Shown here: positions 22,457 through 35,607 of the stretch, piece by piece
Numbering within the stretch: position 1 is the stretch's first letter
Layout: each line of letters begins with the position of its first letter
Assembly: GCA_951799445.1 (NCBI GenBank)
Contig: OX637290.1
Coordinates: 21,632,987 to 21,696,986 of the forward strand
DNA length: 64,000 nucleotides
From: Pseudisothecium myosuroides
Taxonomy: Eukaryota > Streptophyta > Bryopsida > Hypnales > Lembophyllaceae
Direction of reading: 5' to 3'
The notes under the pieces: model-generated
The model's database searches: none
Told to the model about the DNA's origin: nothing
The model's input: the letters and a program-made list of their open reading frames with translations, nothing else
Made by a program: the position numbers and the translations under genes

Positions 22457-25400
22457 ATGGCGGGCGGCAGGACTCAGAAGAACAAGGCTCACAAGACGCG
22501 GTTTGCGTCCAAATCATCGCGCAATGCTCACAAATTATCTGGTACGCGGTGCAATATTTTTCTTGGAAGTCGAAAACAGGTGCGATGCTGCGCGGGTATC
22601 TAGTTGAGGAGTTTCAGGAATTACGTACCAAAAAGTATTAGAATCAGTAAAACGTTTCGGACGGTTTAGAGATTTCTGTTTCGCCGTCACTTTTTCATGT
22701 TCTACGGTTGTTCCTGCTCTGAATTTTTGGCTATTGAACGAAAACAGCTATCAGCTGACACTTGCAATCAGACGACATGTTTGTATGGCTGAATCGATAA
22801 TAGCATTCACCATCTTTATTCGTTAATCGGAACGTATAAAAGCCTTGCCGTCATTTTGATCCCTAGTCTGCGAACTTCAATCGGACACTGTACTTCGAGT
22901 TAGGTGTCGTATTCTAGCTCATTAGAAGTGCATCTTCAGTAGCTTTGTAACAAGATATCATTTGAGTGTCTTGACCCAAAATTGAGCAAAGAAATTGAAA
23001 GAGAATGCATTGTTTGTTGGCTCTTTGTGTAGTCTGCTGTCATATTTACCGCGCACTTTTAAGTGATTGCCACGATCTCAGCAGCTTGAGTTAGGTGTGT
23101 ACTATAAGTTCACTATAGCACTTTAGAAGTGCATTTTCAGTATAGTTCATCTGAAGTGCATTTTCGGGAGCTTTCCGGCAATATATTCAACCAATTTAAT
23201 TTGGTTGACGAATGAGCACGAATTCTGAATTTGACGACCCCGGTTGCCAACGATTGGTCTCTCGTGGATTGTTTTCTCCAGCTTCTTCACCTTCTCGACA
23301 TATGCTCTTAGTATAATGGAATATTTTGATGAATTCAACCATTTTACAAAATTCAGGAAAAGAGTTGAATCAGATATATATGGTTGCTTGCAAGTTTAAC
23401 GTGCCGTGCCGACGGACTTAATACTGTCAATTCCAGTCCGAGGAGGTTTTGCGATAGAATGAATAGGCAACGTACCTTCTCCTCAAGTGGTAATTTAACT
23501 TGACCTGAATGCCTCGTGGTATTTTTCTCATTTGCATTTGTCAATATTTACAGGGGACAAAGTTGCTGGCAAAGGTCCTGCACGAGTGATCCCACCAGGT
23601 CAAGCTGCTCGGGAGATTAGACTTCAGCGAAATAAGAATGTAAGGAAGTAAATAGTTTTTAGCGTGGCTTAGTTAGCTTACAGAAGGTCTTTTTTTTCTT
23701 ATCTACTGGATTACTGTACTGTCTGTCAGTATATCTGATCAGAAGAGTTGGTCATCTGCTCTTTCATCTCTGAGGTTTCTTTTGTTCAACTTACCTTTTA
23801 CTCTAGGTAATATAGTAATTCTTGCTATCCTGGCTCTGAGCAGATTCGTGAGCAGAAGAGAGCCGGTGTGTTAGCCGAAAAGCGTGCAAGCAGCAGCCCT
23901 TCGAGTGCCCCTCGGATCCTGGTTAGTACTTTCTTTCCACTTGTTGTAACCTGGGTCGTAGTTTTGCAACTAAGGCTGCCTACAGGAATAATCAGTTTGC
24001 TGCTCTTCTGAATCGTGTATTTTTGTAGAATATGTTTTGTTATTTGTACGTTAACTCATGATATATTCCTGTTGAGTTATGTATTAATTTTTTTCTTTTT
24101 CTTTTTCTTCCAGGCACTTGTAGGCCTTTCAGCAAAAGTCAATGTTGAAGCTTTGAAAGATCGAATATTGGCAGCTTGCCACACCGGAGAATCTAATGGA
24201 ACTACTAGTCGAAATGATTATGCTATGGATACAGAAGATGTAGTAGTGCGAGAGAGTCAGGAAACAGGGTCGATTACAGTGTCTGTTCCCCGCTTCAAGC
24301 TTCGCCTCACAGTGAGTACCCCATAAGAATTTTATTTTCTTATCATTTTACTTTGCATCTGGCTCACCCGAACAATATACTGTTAAATCGCATGTTTTTT
24401 ATGTCCAATCTATATAGGAATATCATATTTTAGATGCTAAATTTATAAGACATACGTATTGAATGCATATCATGGCGTCTTCCATGTGGCCATGCGTACA
24501 TTCTCATTTATTAGGTGTCAGATACTTTACTCTTGAATGCAGTCATCATCAGAGATGTTTTTTGGAGTTTATTTTTAGTCTTGCTCTTTTTCTGATATCT
24601 TCAATCCGGTTTCTTGGTTGATAGATTATAGAAGCTCCACGAAATGATCTGCAAGCTTGTCTTGAAGTTGCTAAGGTATGCCCACAGCCTTATATTCCCA
24701 CCTGTCGCATTCACTCGCGTAAGATTTACTTAAGTGTAGAATAATCTCATAGGTCAGTATCCAATTATCGGTTTTCAGACATCTTTTTTCAAATTATGAG
24801 GCCTGAAAGTGGTCATTGTATGTTGTCAATGCTTGCATTTGTGTAGACTCACGTATTCTGTGAGTTGGATGCAGGTGGCAGATATTGTTGCATTTGTTGG
24901 CCACGTAGTGCCAGACGGAGGTAGCTATATTGATCAACGAGGAAGGAAATGTTTGTCAATGTTGAGATCCTTAGGCCTGCCAGTGACCACAGGGCTTTTG
25001 GTGGTAAGCTGATTCTTATCTTTCCAGTGTTTCCGTTATGGAACCTTGATGCTTTGTGGAATTCAAATCAATTTTTCAGCTATCGCTCTCCCATGTGAAA
25101 TTTGTAGGTTTTTAGTTCAAGAGAGGTGTAATTGGAGGTTCTGTCCCAGTATTAGGTTTGTCGATCACACTGCACGTTTCTGTAACAAATTTAAGCTTGT
25201 TGCCCTAATTTTTATTGGAACTATCGTATTTCGGACAGGGCCTAGCTGATGTTGCGGCAAAGAAAAAATCGGATGCTAAGAAAGGTGCAATTGCAGCTTT
25301 GGAGACTGAACTCCTAGAAGACACAAAGATGCACATTGCTGATTCCACTGAGGAGTGTCAGCAGGTAGGACAGATTTGTTGCGCACTAATTTGTCTGATA

Positions 25401-28400
25401 TTTTATTTCTTGTGTGCCAAAGGAATATATTTGCTCTGCTGTAACCAGACTGAACGACTTCAGAAACTTTGCTTTTCTCAGTTGTCAGAAGAGCTGAGAG
25501 GAACTGTCAACATCCTTGATTTCTCGCAGGTATTGCGACATCTGGCAGAGCAACGCGTATCAATTCCAGCGTGGCGTGCCCAACGTCCCTTTCTGGTTGC
25601 TCACCAGGTCTGTATGGTCTAAAACTTAGTGTTGATCAATACTCCTGCGCACATACGTCATTATTTTCAATCTTGGGGTTTTATTCAGTTTCTGGCAGTT
25701 AAGGTTGCATTATCCCTTTGTGTCTATCTTCCTTTACGCACGTTATTGTTTTCGTGCATATTTATTGAGTTAGTTTTAACCAACTAGAGCAGGAACAGCT
25801 ACATATTCGTCTGGTTTGGATTCTCATATCGTTCTGATTGTATTGCAGCTCGAGTATGAGGCAGATTCTAATTCTTCCGGAACTGGTATTTTGCGGGTAT
25901 CTGGCTATGTCCGCTCTCGAGGCATATCTGTCAATCAACTGGTATGCAAATTTTACTTTTTGGTGACTAATCCGTTTGATTTCTTTCGTTTTGACAATTT
26001 TGGGTTACGGAGACGAGTTTCATGAGAGAAGTCTCTTTTCCACTAGGTCTGTCTTCCGTGAGATGACGTAGATGGACTTTCAAATGCTCAGTATAATTAT
26101 AATGGTTCCTTGTTTTTTCGTTTGCATTATAAGAATTGTCTTAATATTGGTGTGCTGGGTGCAGGTCCACTTAGCTGGTGTAGGCGACTTTCAGCTGAAG
26201 CAGATCGAATTGGTGGAAGACCCATGTCCTTTGAGGCAGCAGAAGCGGCAACATGTCAGTGGAGACAGTATGCAAGTGGAAGATGAGTCTGCAGTCCAGA
26301 AGGTTATTCACCGGTGCATTCGTTTGTATATCGTATATTTTATATTGTCATCATGTTATCTCTTGTATTATATTTGATGCAGCCTGAGTATTGATTTTTA
26401 GAATTAATGCTGCATATGGTCTGTTCCTCATACTGTTTGTAGTTGAAGAGTTGCGGTGTTTTGGAGCATGATTAAACATGTTTTGTTTTAGTTCCAAAGG
26501 TTTACCCCCTTGTGTAACAAAACCTGTGGGTTAATTTTTCGCCTAAGAATATCCAAGTGCATTTTGTGTTTCTGTTGACATCGAGAGAGTGGTCTTCAAA
26601 TAATAATTCCTGTAGGTCTTTGAACAAATAGTTCGTAGAGTTTCTAAGCATCTCTGCTGCATGACATTCAGGCTAGCACCTCTGTGGCTTCCAACCCTAC
26701 ATTACAAGAGCCTCTTATTGTGGAGAATGTTCCTGACGATCTTGCTGGAGAGCAGGTATTTTTCTTAACGTTATTGAATTTGAATACTGTTCTAACTGCG
26801 ATTTGGATTCTTACTGGATTAGAGACAATGGGATATTTTGAGCAGAAAATTTCTGTGAGCCCAATTTTCCTTTTGACGTTGTCTACTCTCTGGTTATAGA
26901 TGAAATTTATAATGATGAATCTGGATGCTTAATTCTTGGTTTATCACATACCGATTTACATAACTCCATGGATCATGTGGCCATTCAATGTTGCTGATTT
27001 TCTGGGATAATGAGTTTTGTAGACTTGGCCAACTGAAGAGGAGCTTGCAGAGGCTGGAAAAGCAACACGTCGTGCCAAGAAAAAGCGCGTGTTGCCGCGC
27101 GGCACATCTGATTACCAGGTTATCATTCTAAACCTGGACCCTCTTACGAGTAATCTGCTGCATCACTTGTGGTTGGTCATGTAGTGATTTTTATTTCTTT
27201 TGGTGCCATAGTGGCATCTCCAGCGCATTAAATCCATTGCATACACTACTATGTAGTGCAGTAGCTCGCCCATTCCTTATCGTAAGGTTACTGTATGTAT
27301 ACCTATAGTAGTATAGTGATGTTAAATCTGATCCCTTTTCAGCTTTATTATTGTATGAAGAACCTAGGTTGTGAAGCTTTAGCTTAAAACTTTTGTTTAA
27401 TAGCAAGCTCTTTATTGAATCCAGGCTGCATGGATCGTAGAAGACTCTGACCAGGAGGAGGGGGACAATGACGACGACGATGATGCTATGGAAGGTGTCG
27501 GCTTGGATGGACAAGCTATGGACGATGACAGAGAGGGCAGTGTGATCAGTGAAGAGGATCGAGCAACATCTGTTTGGGATGGTGATGACACAAGAAGCGA
27601 GATGATGGTTAGTATTAAGATTAAGAGTTCTGGCAGTTGAATCATGCTATTCGCAGATTTTCCTGGGCTTGCTTTTCCTACTTTTCGTGAATCGGAATCA
27701 GAGTCACTTGTATGTCTGACGACCTTGGTGTCTAGCTATTTTGAGCAGTTCACAGTAGCAGTTTCTATGCATCCTGAAACAGTCTTTAGTTTAGTTTAAT
27801 AATCTTCTTGTTCACTATGGTTTTGTATATTAGTAGGTGGTCATTTGTTTGCTTGCTTTGGTCAAATTGTAATTGTACTTTATAATGCTGTTTTCATGTT
27901 TTCAGGATGAAGAAGACTTGACACCTGAGCAGAGGAAGTTAGAAATAGAGCGTCTCAAGGCCGCACATGCTGCCGATGAAGGTTACTTCTGAATCCTTTT
28001 CCTGTGATTCTTGTCGCCAGTTCGTGTTTTGCTTCTAGTTTTGTGCTTGCTCATTAGTTTTAACCTCTGATTTTTTTTCTGTGTTTCGCTTGTCACAGAA
28101 TTTCCTGACGAAGTGGACACACCCAGTGATGTACCTGCTCGTCAACGGTTTGCAAAATATAGGGGCTTGAAATCACTTCGTACTTCTCCGTGGGATCCAA
28201 AGGTGAACGACCTCTTCTAGCCTTCGTATCCTGCTTAATTTTTTGCGCATAAAGATATGCTCATGGATGTTTCAATGTTATATTATTTGAGTTATTAATG
28301 TGTGATAGGTTGTTCGTGTAACATTGTTCTAGAAACAAAGTATTGCTGATACTGCACTGACTGTTTGTGTTGTCAAATATTGGTTAAGTACCAACTGGAT

Positions 28401-30810
28401 GTTATGTAATATGAACAGGTACCCTCTTTTTTTCTTGCACGAATTGTAGGTCTGATAGTTGGTTACATGGTGTGCAGGAATCATTGCCATTTGAGTATGC
28501 CAAGATCTTTGCCTTCGATAGTTTCGCTAGAACCCAAAAAAGTGTGTTCTCAAAAGTTAAAGAGATCGACTCAGGAACCCAAGAGGGCTGTTTTTCTACT
28601 GGGTGCTTTGTGAGACTTCATATCCTTCATGTTCCAGCATCGAAAGTTGAACCTTTACTGAAGTCGTACAAGGCAAACCCAGTTGTGGTGTGTGGCCTTC
28701 TACAACATGAATCCAAGATGTCAGTTTTGCATTTCAGGTATCGATTTACTCTTTCGTTTGCTTCTTCACTCTATCTGACTGAGTGTTGTAGCCATTTTGG
28801 TACTATATCGTTCTACAATCTGTTTATCGTACGTTGTACATACGAAGAATCATTATCTTTCTTATTCCTCGTTAAATATAACTCTTTATATATAATGCTC
28901 AGGACATTCCTTTTCCCTTTTTTTACTAGATTTATTTATCGACTTTATTGATCTGTCGTGCTAAACTCCATGTTTTTGACATATTTTGTAACAGTGTTAA
29001 GAAGAGTGAAAGCTATACGGACCCCATTAAGTCAAAAGAGTTGCTGGTATTCCACGTTGGCTTTAGGAGACATCATACCAGGTACAGGAAATTCTTTTCA
29101 GAATAGATTATTGCTGTAATTTTGAACGCAACGCCATATCCCTGATTGTATCGCTAAGCTTTCTCAAACATGATGAGTCTCGTCAAATTCGATTCTTTTG
29201 GTGATCATTTGTGAAGGTGTGTCATTCTTGGTACAGATGTTGTGGTTTTAATGATTTAATGCCTTCAGCATGGTGGTGTTTCTTTACCAGCAGTGTGGTT
29301 TCTGCAGGCCCGTTTTTTCTACCGATGATTTAAACATGAACAAACATAAGTTTGAAAGGTTCCTTCATCCAGGTCGCTTCTCAATTGCCTCAATTTTTGC
29401 GCCAGTCAGTTTTCCAACCCTCCCACTAATAGTTTTCAAAGAAACGGATCAAGGAGAAGGAGTCAGCGTGGTTGCTACAGGCTCCTTACGAAGTGTGGAC
29501 CCTGACAGGGTTATATTGAAGAAAATAGTTCTATCAGGGTATGCTGCTATCCTTAATCAATGATAGGAGGTTGTTGCACCGCTTTTTCGCTATGAGGTGT
29601 TGGAACTATGTTCTCCTGCTGCATGGGAATTTGTAACGTCTCACGCAATTTGCTAGATTTCCTCAGTTACTTCAACCGAGTTGCAGCAATAGATAATGCA
29701 AAGGTCTGAGATTAGCAGTGGCCTCACTAATTCTCCTAGATTATGTTGATTACGAGGCTTGTTTTTCCAAGTAGCATGCACTTAACAGAAGTTTTCTTTA
29801 ACGTTCTTAACAGGTATCCACTAAGAGTACAGAAAAGAAAAGCCGTTGTTCGCTTTATGTTCCACAATCCGGAGGATGTGCGCTGGTTCAGGGTAATTTT
29901 CCTTAACTTTTATTTCCTATATATTCTCGTGTGGTGCCTTCCTATATCCTATATTCCGATGACATCCAGGCCTGACACTTGTAGTTTGACTTCTGCTGTG
30001 CTTTAGGTTCTGAAGGGCTATTCCTTAGTCCTGTTACCTTTTCTTACATTTTAGACTTTTTTTTTCCCTCACCGTCTTTTAACTCCTGCCCTCTTCATGT
30101 TTGTTCGTATATTGTGCTTTCTCCGGTCTGCAATTGCCTGTACACGCCTAGAAGTATCTTTTAACACTGACTGCATCCTGTTGCAACTGCACTTGATACC
30201 CTTTCACGTTCTTGTAGTAATATTTCCATCTTGATATGAATGCTATGCAGCCATTGGAACTCTGGACCAAATATGGAAGGAGGGGTCGGATCAAAGAGCC
30301 TGTGGGCACTCATGGTACGTAATCAAGAGGGTTGATGTGTGCTGGTTGGATAAACCAGTGCTGACTTTTGAGTTATATGCTGTTGAATTTGAACATGTAA
30401 ATCCACCACTAGCCGATCTTTCTGAGTAGTTCAAAAGTTACCGCTGCCTTCTCATCTCTATCTTTTGACATGCACTGAAGACCAACTTGGAGCAGAATCT
30501 TATAACTAGGAGCTCTAACTTCGTCTGTTCTCATGCATTGAGATGTTTGTGCTAGCGTGGACACTTAATTTCAATCGTTGACTGCTGTCATCTGTACACA
30601 ATGCTCAAAGAAATAACCTGACAATAGACCATGCTGTTGCGGGTTGGAGCAGAAAGGTTGTGATCATGAATGTTGATCCTGTGGCCTTTTCTGTATGCAG
30701 GTTCCATGAAATGTGTGTTCGATGGAGTGGTGCAGCAAAGGGATGCAGTATGTATCAACCTTTACAAACGAGTGTACCCCAAATGGCCACAGCATTTGTT
30801 AACAGATTGA
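22457..30810 (+). CDS. TSR1: Pre-rRNA processing protein TSR1 (40S maturation factor)
   Basis: Twenty-one exons: 22457-22541, 23554-23639, 23844-23921, 24114-24311, 24625-24675, 24875-25003, 25239-25364, 25530-25607, 25849-25941, 26165-26302, 26672-26755, 27023-27118, 27425-27607, 27906-27981, 28099-28202, 28478-28737, 28995-29081, 29308-29538, 29814-29892, 30251-30314 and 30701-30810. All introns are GT-AG, and 2436 nt gives 811 residues, close to other plant TSR1 proteins. The basic N-terminus ([15 protein letters not shown]) is typical. An AARP2CN-like part is near residues 250-330. An acidic stretch around 418-470 precedes the conserved C-terminal RIBIOP/DUF663 domain, with [48 protein letters not shown] and [17 protein letters not shown]1 resembles the GTPase BMS1 but lacks a working GTPase site. 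It blocks premature subunit joining on cytoplasmic pre-40S particles. Confidence 0.95.
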
Positions 30811-31835
30811 TATCCCACTTTTTAGAATTTCGAGCACTTCAAGTGCCGGCGTTGCTCTTGGATTCTTGATCAAGCGCACACTTGTAGTCAGCCTTTTGGC
30901 ATTTTTTGTTATACTGGAGGTACCATATCTACACTTGCATTATGTATGAAGTCAGTACTGAAAGCTAGATAGGGAATTATTAACTCTTCGGAGCAAGTTT
31001 TGATTGGAATTGTCAGAATTGAAGCATGTAACGTAAGGGATCATGAACGGATTGGGTAAATGATTTTACCCATTGGTTTTTGGAGTGTACTGCACAATGC
31101 CTGGACAAAAGGATTCGCACCTCCCTTTGTTTCCCATACAAACGCCCCCATTTTCAAACGCATTCTATTGCAATTCTTATGCAATTCTTGCATCATTACC
31201 TCCTTGACCCTTATACAACGAGGAGGCCATTTTGTGGCTGATGGATGATAGAGAATCAAACTACACGGTATAGGAAAGAAGTGTAGCTAATCATCCTCAG
31301 AATTTGTTGTGAAAAGGGCAAATCTTCTATAGTAGCTTGACTTCCAATGAGTGCTTTTACAATTTATTAAGCCAATGATTCACATGGCAATGCAAAAGAA
31401 TGATTTCGAGGGTCAATCCTTTGTCCTTTAAGGGTTAATTTTAAGTTCCTGAAAGTGGATAAATATAATGACCTTGTATTATAATTTCAATAAGATCCAT
31501 TCAAAATTAACTTCAAGAAAAGCTACCCAAATTTTCAATTGTTTATTCAATGGAAGATTGTCTTTTAGGGATTAAGTGGTGCAAAGAAGAATGTTTGAGT
31601 AGATTAAGAAATGATAACAGTGCTACTACAAATGGCAATGACTTAAAAAAATCTATGCATTAGAAGCAATTTGGGGGCTCTAGAAGATTATGAATTCCCG
31701 GATTGTGGGAACGTTGGGAACGCTGCCTGCTACACATTTTGACGTGATTGAGAGCATGCCACGTCAAAAAAAATCAATTTTGTTTTCAATTTTTTTTCAA
31801 TTTAAAAAAAAAAATCTTTTTATTTATTTATCTAT
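30811..31835. other. 3' flank of TSR1 and intergenic DNA
   Basis: Probable TSR1 3' UTR is followed by non-coding sequence. The part at 31235-31370 resembles 13905-14060. A lone terminus like those of the TTAA family (TCCTTTAAGGG then TTAA at 31435-31438) has no partner that I can find. Confidence 0.45.
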
Positions 31836-31839
31836 TTAA

Positions 31840-33681
31840 CCCCAAAAGGACTGAGACCTTTTTTCTACCAAAAAACACTCAAAACTGCCATTTCTACAGC
31901 AAAGAGTAAAAAAAAAATTATTGTTTTTTTCCACATCTAACCATAGGATCTTACACCTAACTGGTATAAAAAAGTGTGGAAAAAATTTCAGAATTTTTGA
32001 CCACATAGATTGCAAGATATTTGCGTTTAACCCCTAAAGGACCAAACACCATTTTTTGGCAACATAGCGATTTTGGGCAGCTCACTACGAATGGAAATTT
32101 TATTATTTTTATTTGAAATTTTCACACAAGATGTGCCCGAGGTGTAGCTTTAAGGCCCAACAATTTTCATAACTTTTGACTACATGGTTAAAAAGTTATT
32201 GCATGATATGTAATTTTCCACGTTCGGTGGGCAGCCCGGGCAGCTGAAAAAATTTCTTTAAAAATCACTTTTTTGAAAAATTAAAATTTGAAATTGGTTC
32301 TTTAGATTTATATATACATGGGAAGCTTTGAATCATTCCATTTGGATTAATGAGTCAAAAGTTATGAGGATTCTTAGTTTGAGTGTAGTTATGGAATCTC
32401 TACTCTAAAATAAACTTTGAAGTCCTTTATTTAACTCAATTTTCAATATTTTTGAAAAAAAATAAAAACATTGGGTGTAGATTGTTTATTACAACATTAC
32501 AACCGTTGGGATTGGCATTTTTCAATTCCATAACAAAACTCTTGACAATTTAGTATTTTGAGTGATTCTCTACTTCTTTCTACTTCTTATTTTTTTCCTA
32601 TATGTTGAACAATTCCAATTGACCTGAAAATTTTCAAGCATGTAGCCAACTTGACTTGAAAAATTAATCCAAAGAGTAACCACCATTTTGGACATTTTTT
32701 CATACAAATGTGACCTTGTGAAGGGCAGCTGCCCGTTTTTTTGCAGGGACAAAAAAAGGGGTTTTGTCAACTCAAACGCTAATATCTTGCAATCCACATG
32801 GTGGAAAATTCTGAAATTTTTTCCACATCTTCTTAAACTAGTGTACTACAAGATCCTACGGTTACATGTGTTCAAAAATGTTTTTTTTCTAAAATTTGGT
32901 ACTTGTATTAGAAATGGCAGTTTTGGAGCGGTTTTGGTGAAAACATAGTCAAAAACCTTTAGGGGTTAAAGTGGAAAAGACAAGTTTTTCAGCACATTGC
33001 GGGACTAGATTTTTTGGCTTTAAACGTTTTTAACTTGAATTTTTTGCAATACAGAGTTTTGAGCTTTAAATCTTTAGAGTGGAGAATTGAGTTGAGAGTC
33101 TAGGGAAAAAAAATTCAAAAAAACTTAGTTTTCATTCTTAAGAAAATTGTTGAGTAGAAGTACATACAAGATAAATCTAAAATATTAATATTTTTAGATG
33201 GAATTAAAATGCACTAATCCCAATGGTGAGATTTCTCTAGCAAGTAAACTCAACCATGTAAACTTTTTTTTTGAAAAGTTGCAAAAATTGCATTCAAAAA
33301 TGAATCCTACAAGTTATTTTTTCAAGAAGATGCTCTAACTACTCGAAAAACAAGAATGTCCATAACTTTCTCATAACAAATCCAAATGAAATGAATCAAA
33401 TCTTTCCACATAGACAAAATTATAATCTATGAGAAAAAAAATTCAAAAAAAAAATTCAAATTTTTGCAAGTTTTTTTTACTGCTTCCCATCCCCTGTTTT
33501 GAGCTTATTTGGTCATAACTTCTGTTCCCGAGCACCGATTGTGGAAAAAATTATATCCCCACAAAGCTTATCAGTTTTCTATCTTCAGATAAAGTTTCAA
33601 AAAATCACGACCAAAATTCAGCCCGTAGGTACCTGCCTTAAATCCCATTTGTCCCCCAAAGGGACAACAGTCCTGTAAGAA
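31840..33681 (-). mobile_element. TTAA-flanked TIR element (E3), host of a nested copy
   Basis: TTAA lies at 31836-31839 and 33682-33685. The left end is CCCCAAAAGGACTGAGACC. The right end (GTCCCCCAAAGGGAC, then 14 more bases to TTAA) aligns base for base in length with the inverted left end of E2. Element E4 (32031-32965) interrupts it; without E4 it is about 900 bp. It is inverted relative to E2 and has no coding frame. Confidence 0.65.
32031..32965 (+). mobile_element. TTAA-flanked TIR element (E4), nested inside E3
   Basis: TTAA lies at 32027-32030 and 32966-32969, with termini CCCCTAAAGGACC and CCTTTAGGGG. It is 935 bp and non-coding. It is the reverse complement of E7 (51303-52226) over its whole length. 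Examples are GAAATGGCAGTTTTGGAGCG here against the inverted CGCTCC-type words there, and the shared CTAATATCTTGCAATCCAC. Joining the flanks restores E3 with a single TTAA. Confidence 0.75.
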
Positions 33682-33685
33682 TTAA

Positions 33686-34830
33686 ATTATTTTATTCTTA
33701 CTGCGCTCTATAGTTCTCAGCAAGGAAACAGGGTTGTAACGGCCCTCCCTTGTCCCTAAATCTCTCCTAATTAGTCACAACAATTTTTTTCTTAAGCTCT
33801 ACTTAATCTTTAATAATTCACTTAGTTAGCCATTGACAACTTGCCACATGGTGCCTTTGAAATTTAGGCATCAAAGGTATATATTATTTTTGTACAAAAT
33901 TGAGTCATGTAATGTACATTGTACAATATATTTAGTGTCAATATCTAAACCTAGTTGCCTTTAGGCTATGTCTTTTACTAAAATAATTATCATTATACCT
34001 ACTGACATAGTTTAGTCATACTATATTGAAGGACTTCTACAAACTCACCTTGTAAAGACTTTGCTCCCAATGAAAAGTCAAAACAATTGCATAGGTAAAT
34101 ATAATTAATAGACAACATGATATACTTGAAAATCAAGCCCTAATCTCTAATGTGAAATAAACTACACCTACACTAGAACTATAAAACAATAAGACACAAA
34201 GCCTATTATTGCTTGAGTTTTCTACAAGAATTTCACAAAGTAGATATAAGCCCATTTTCTAAATTTGACCAATGATATCCCAAACGAATTGAGGTAACAT
34301 ATCTACCAATAGGCTACCCTCCATTTTCATTGGTCTTCTTGCAAAAATGTATGCCAACCGAACTTATCACGAGTTTGTTTTTTTCATTTTTTTTGAAGTG
34401 CCAAAGTAGTGATATAAAAAGTTATAGTGGTGCTCTAAATTTCAACATTCATCCACATATTGGATAGAAAATATCACATTAGCTAATATTACATATCCAT
34501 AATTCTATTTTCATCCAGAATCTGGCGATTCCATCTAAGATTTTTTTTTTAATTTGAAGTTTTATGGCAAAAAAATTCATGGTGTGTCATCATTTTTTAG
34601 CCAATTTATTTTTTCTGGTGCAATCTGGTTATCTGGCACTAATAAGCCAGAAAAAAAAGCCCAACCGCCCTGATTTCCAAAATCTATGTAAGCACTAGAT
34701 CCACCATACGAAGGTTCTAGAAGGAGGTCAATCTGCTCTGCGAAAGCCCAAAGCCCCAACGGAGCCCCCATCCCCGTCTCTTGAAATTTGGGCGTACGAC
34801 GACGCAGGGATTTGCAATTCTTTCGCATCG
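33686..34830. other. Intergenic DNA and promoter of the YlmG-like gene
   Basis: AT-rich with no gene up to about 34600. The last 200 bp are GC-richer and probably contain promoter and leader. I see no telo-box or clear TATA box. Confidence 0.45.
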
Positions 34831-35607
34831 ATGGCATCGGCTATGGCGTCGTTGGCCACTGGCGCCACTTCTTCGGTCGCATTGCGCACGCCGAGAGCTT
34901 CCAAACGCGCCATTTCTCACGGCCAGAGGTTGCCGCAATCGTCCAATGCAGGCATCGTCTTCGCAATCCGGCGCCCCATCTATGGCGCCCGGATTTCGTC
35001 GTATTCTTTGCCGCAATTGAAGAGCGCAAGTGCGTGTCGCTTGAGCAGGAGGAGCGTCTCATCGTCGTCGTCCATTGTATGTGTCGCGGCGCCAGATGAT
35101 TCCAGAGCGAGCAATGGCGCCTCGACGATTGCGACTGCCTTGGTGTCAAGAGCAATTTTGGTGGCGACGGTGGTGGCGCAGGCTGTGGTGCGCGCGGTGA
35201 AGGCCTTGACTGCGACGCCGTTGCCGAATGGGGTGACGGACGCGGAGAGAGAGCTCGTGACGGCGTTGAAGGGGAGGTTAGTATTGGCAGCCGGACCTCT
35301 GTTTTTCGCATCCATTAGCCAAACTCCGGGCTCGGTGAGCACGCCTCTCACGGTCGTCGCGAGTGGAATGGCGAAGTGGCTGGAGCTTTACAGCGGCGTT
35401 TTGATGGTGCGCGTGCTGCTTAGTTGGTTTCCCAATATTCCCTGGGAAAGGCAACCGCTGCAAGCGGTTCGCGATATGTGTGACCCTTACTTGAATCTCT
35501 TTAGGAACATTATCCCTCCACTTTTCAATGCCCTTGATTTGAGCCCTATGTTAGCGTTTATGGTGCTCGGAGTGTTGACGTCCATTTTAAATACGACCGC
35601 AAGGTGA
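34831..35607 (+). CDS. YGGT/YlmG family protein, predicted plastid membrane
   Basis: A single exon encodes 258 residues. The first 90 residues are rich in Ala, Ser and Arg with almost no acids, as in a chloroplast transit peptide (MASAMASLATGATSSVALRT). A hydrophobic stretch at about 103-125 follows. The YGGT domain then has two membrane segments near 190-206 and 239-255, with the family signature RVLLSWFPNIPW, DPYLNLFRNIIPP and LDLSPMLAFMVL. Plant YLMG1 proteins lie in thylakoids or the envelope and affect nucleoid partitioning, chloroplast morphology and cytochrome b6 assembly; cyanobacterial and bacterial YlmG lies near division genes. The first ATG is taken; an in-frame ATG four codons later is an alternative. 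The domain assignment is secure. The exact paralogue is inferred. Confidence 0.88.
   Translation: MASAMASLATGATSSVALRTPRASKRAISHGQRLPQSSNAGIVFAIRRPIYGARISSYSLPQLKSASACRLSRRSVSSSSSIVCVAAPDDSRASNGASTIATALVSRAILVATVVAQAVVRAVKALTATPLPNGVTDAERELVTALKGRLVLAAGPLFFASISQTPGSVSTPLTVVASGMAKWLELYSGVLMVRVLLSWFPNIPWERQPLQAVRDMCDPYLNLFRNIIPPLFNALDLSPMLAFMVLGVLTSILNTTAR

Noticed and set aside
25365..25529. Treating TSR1 exons 7 and 8 as one continuous exon
   Set aside because: The intervening 55 codons have no counterpart in TSR1 proteins, and both splice sites are good. Joining 25364 to 25530 matches the family pattern directly.
34841..35351. Long minus-strand frames opposite the YlmG-like gene
   Set aside because: They are antisense shadows. 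The plus strand carries the YGGT signature.
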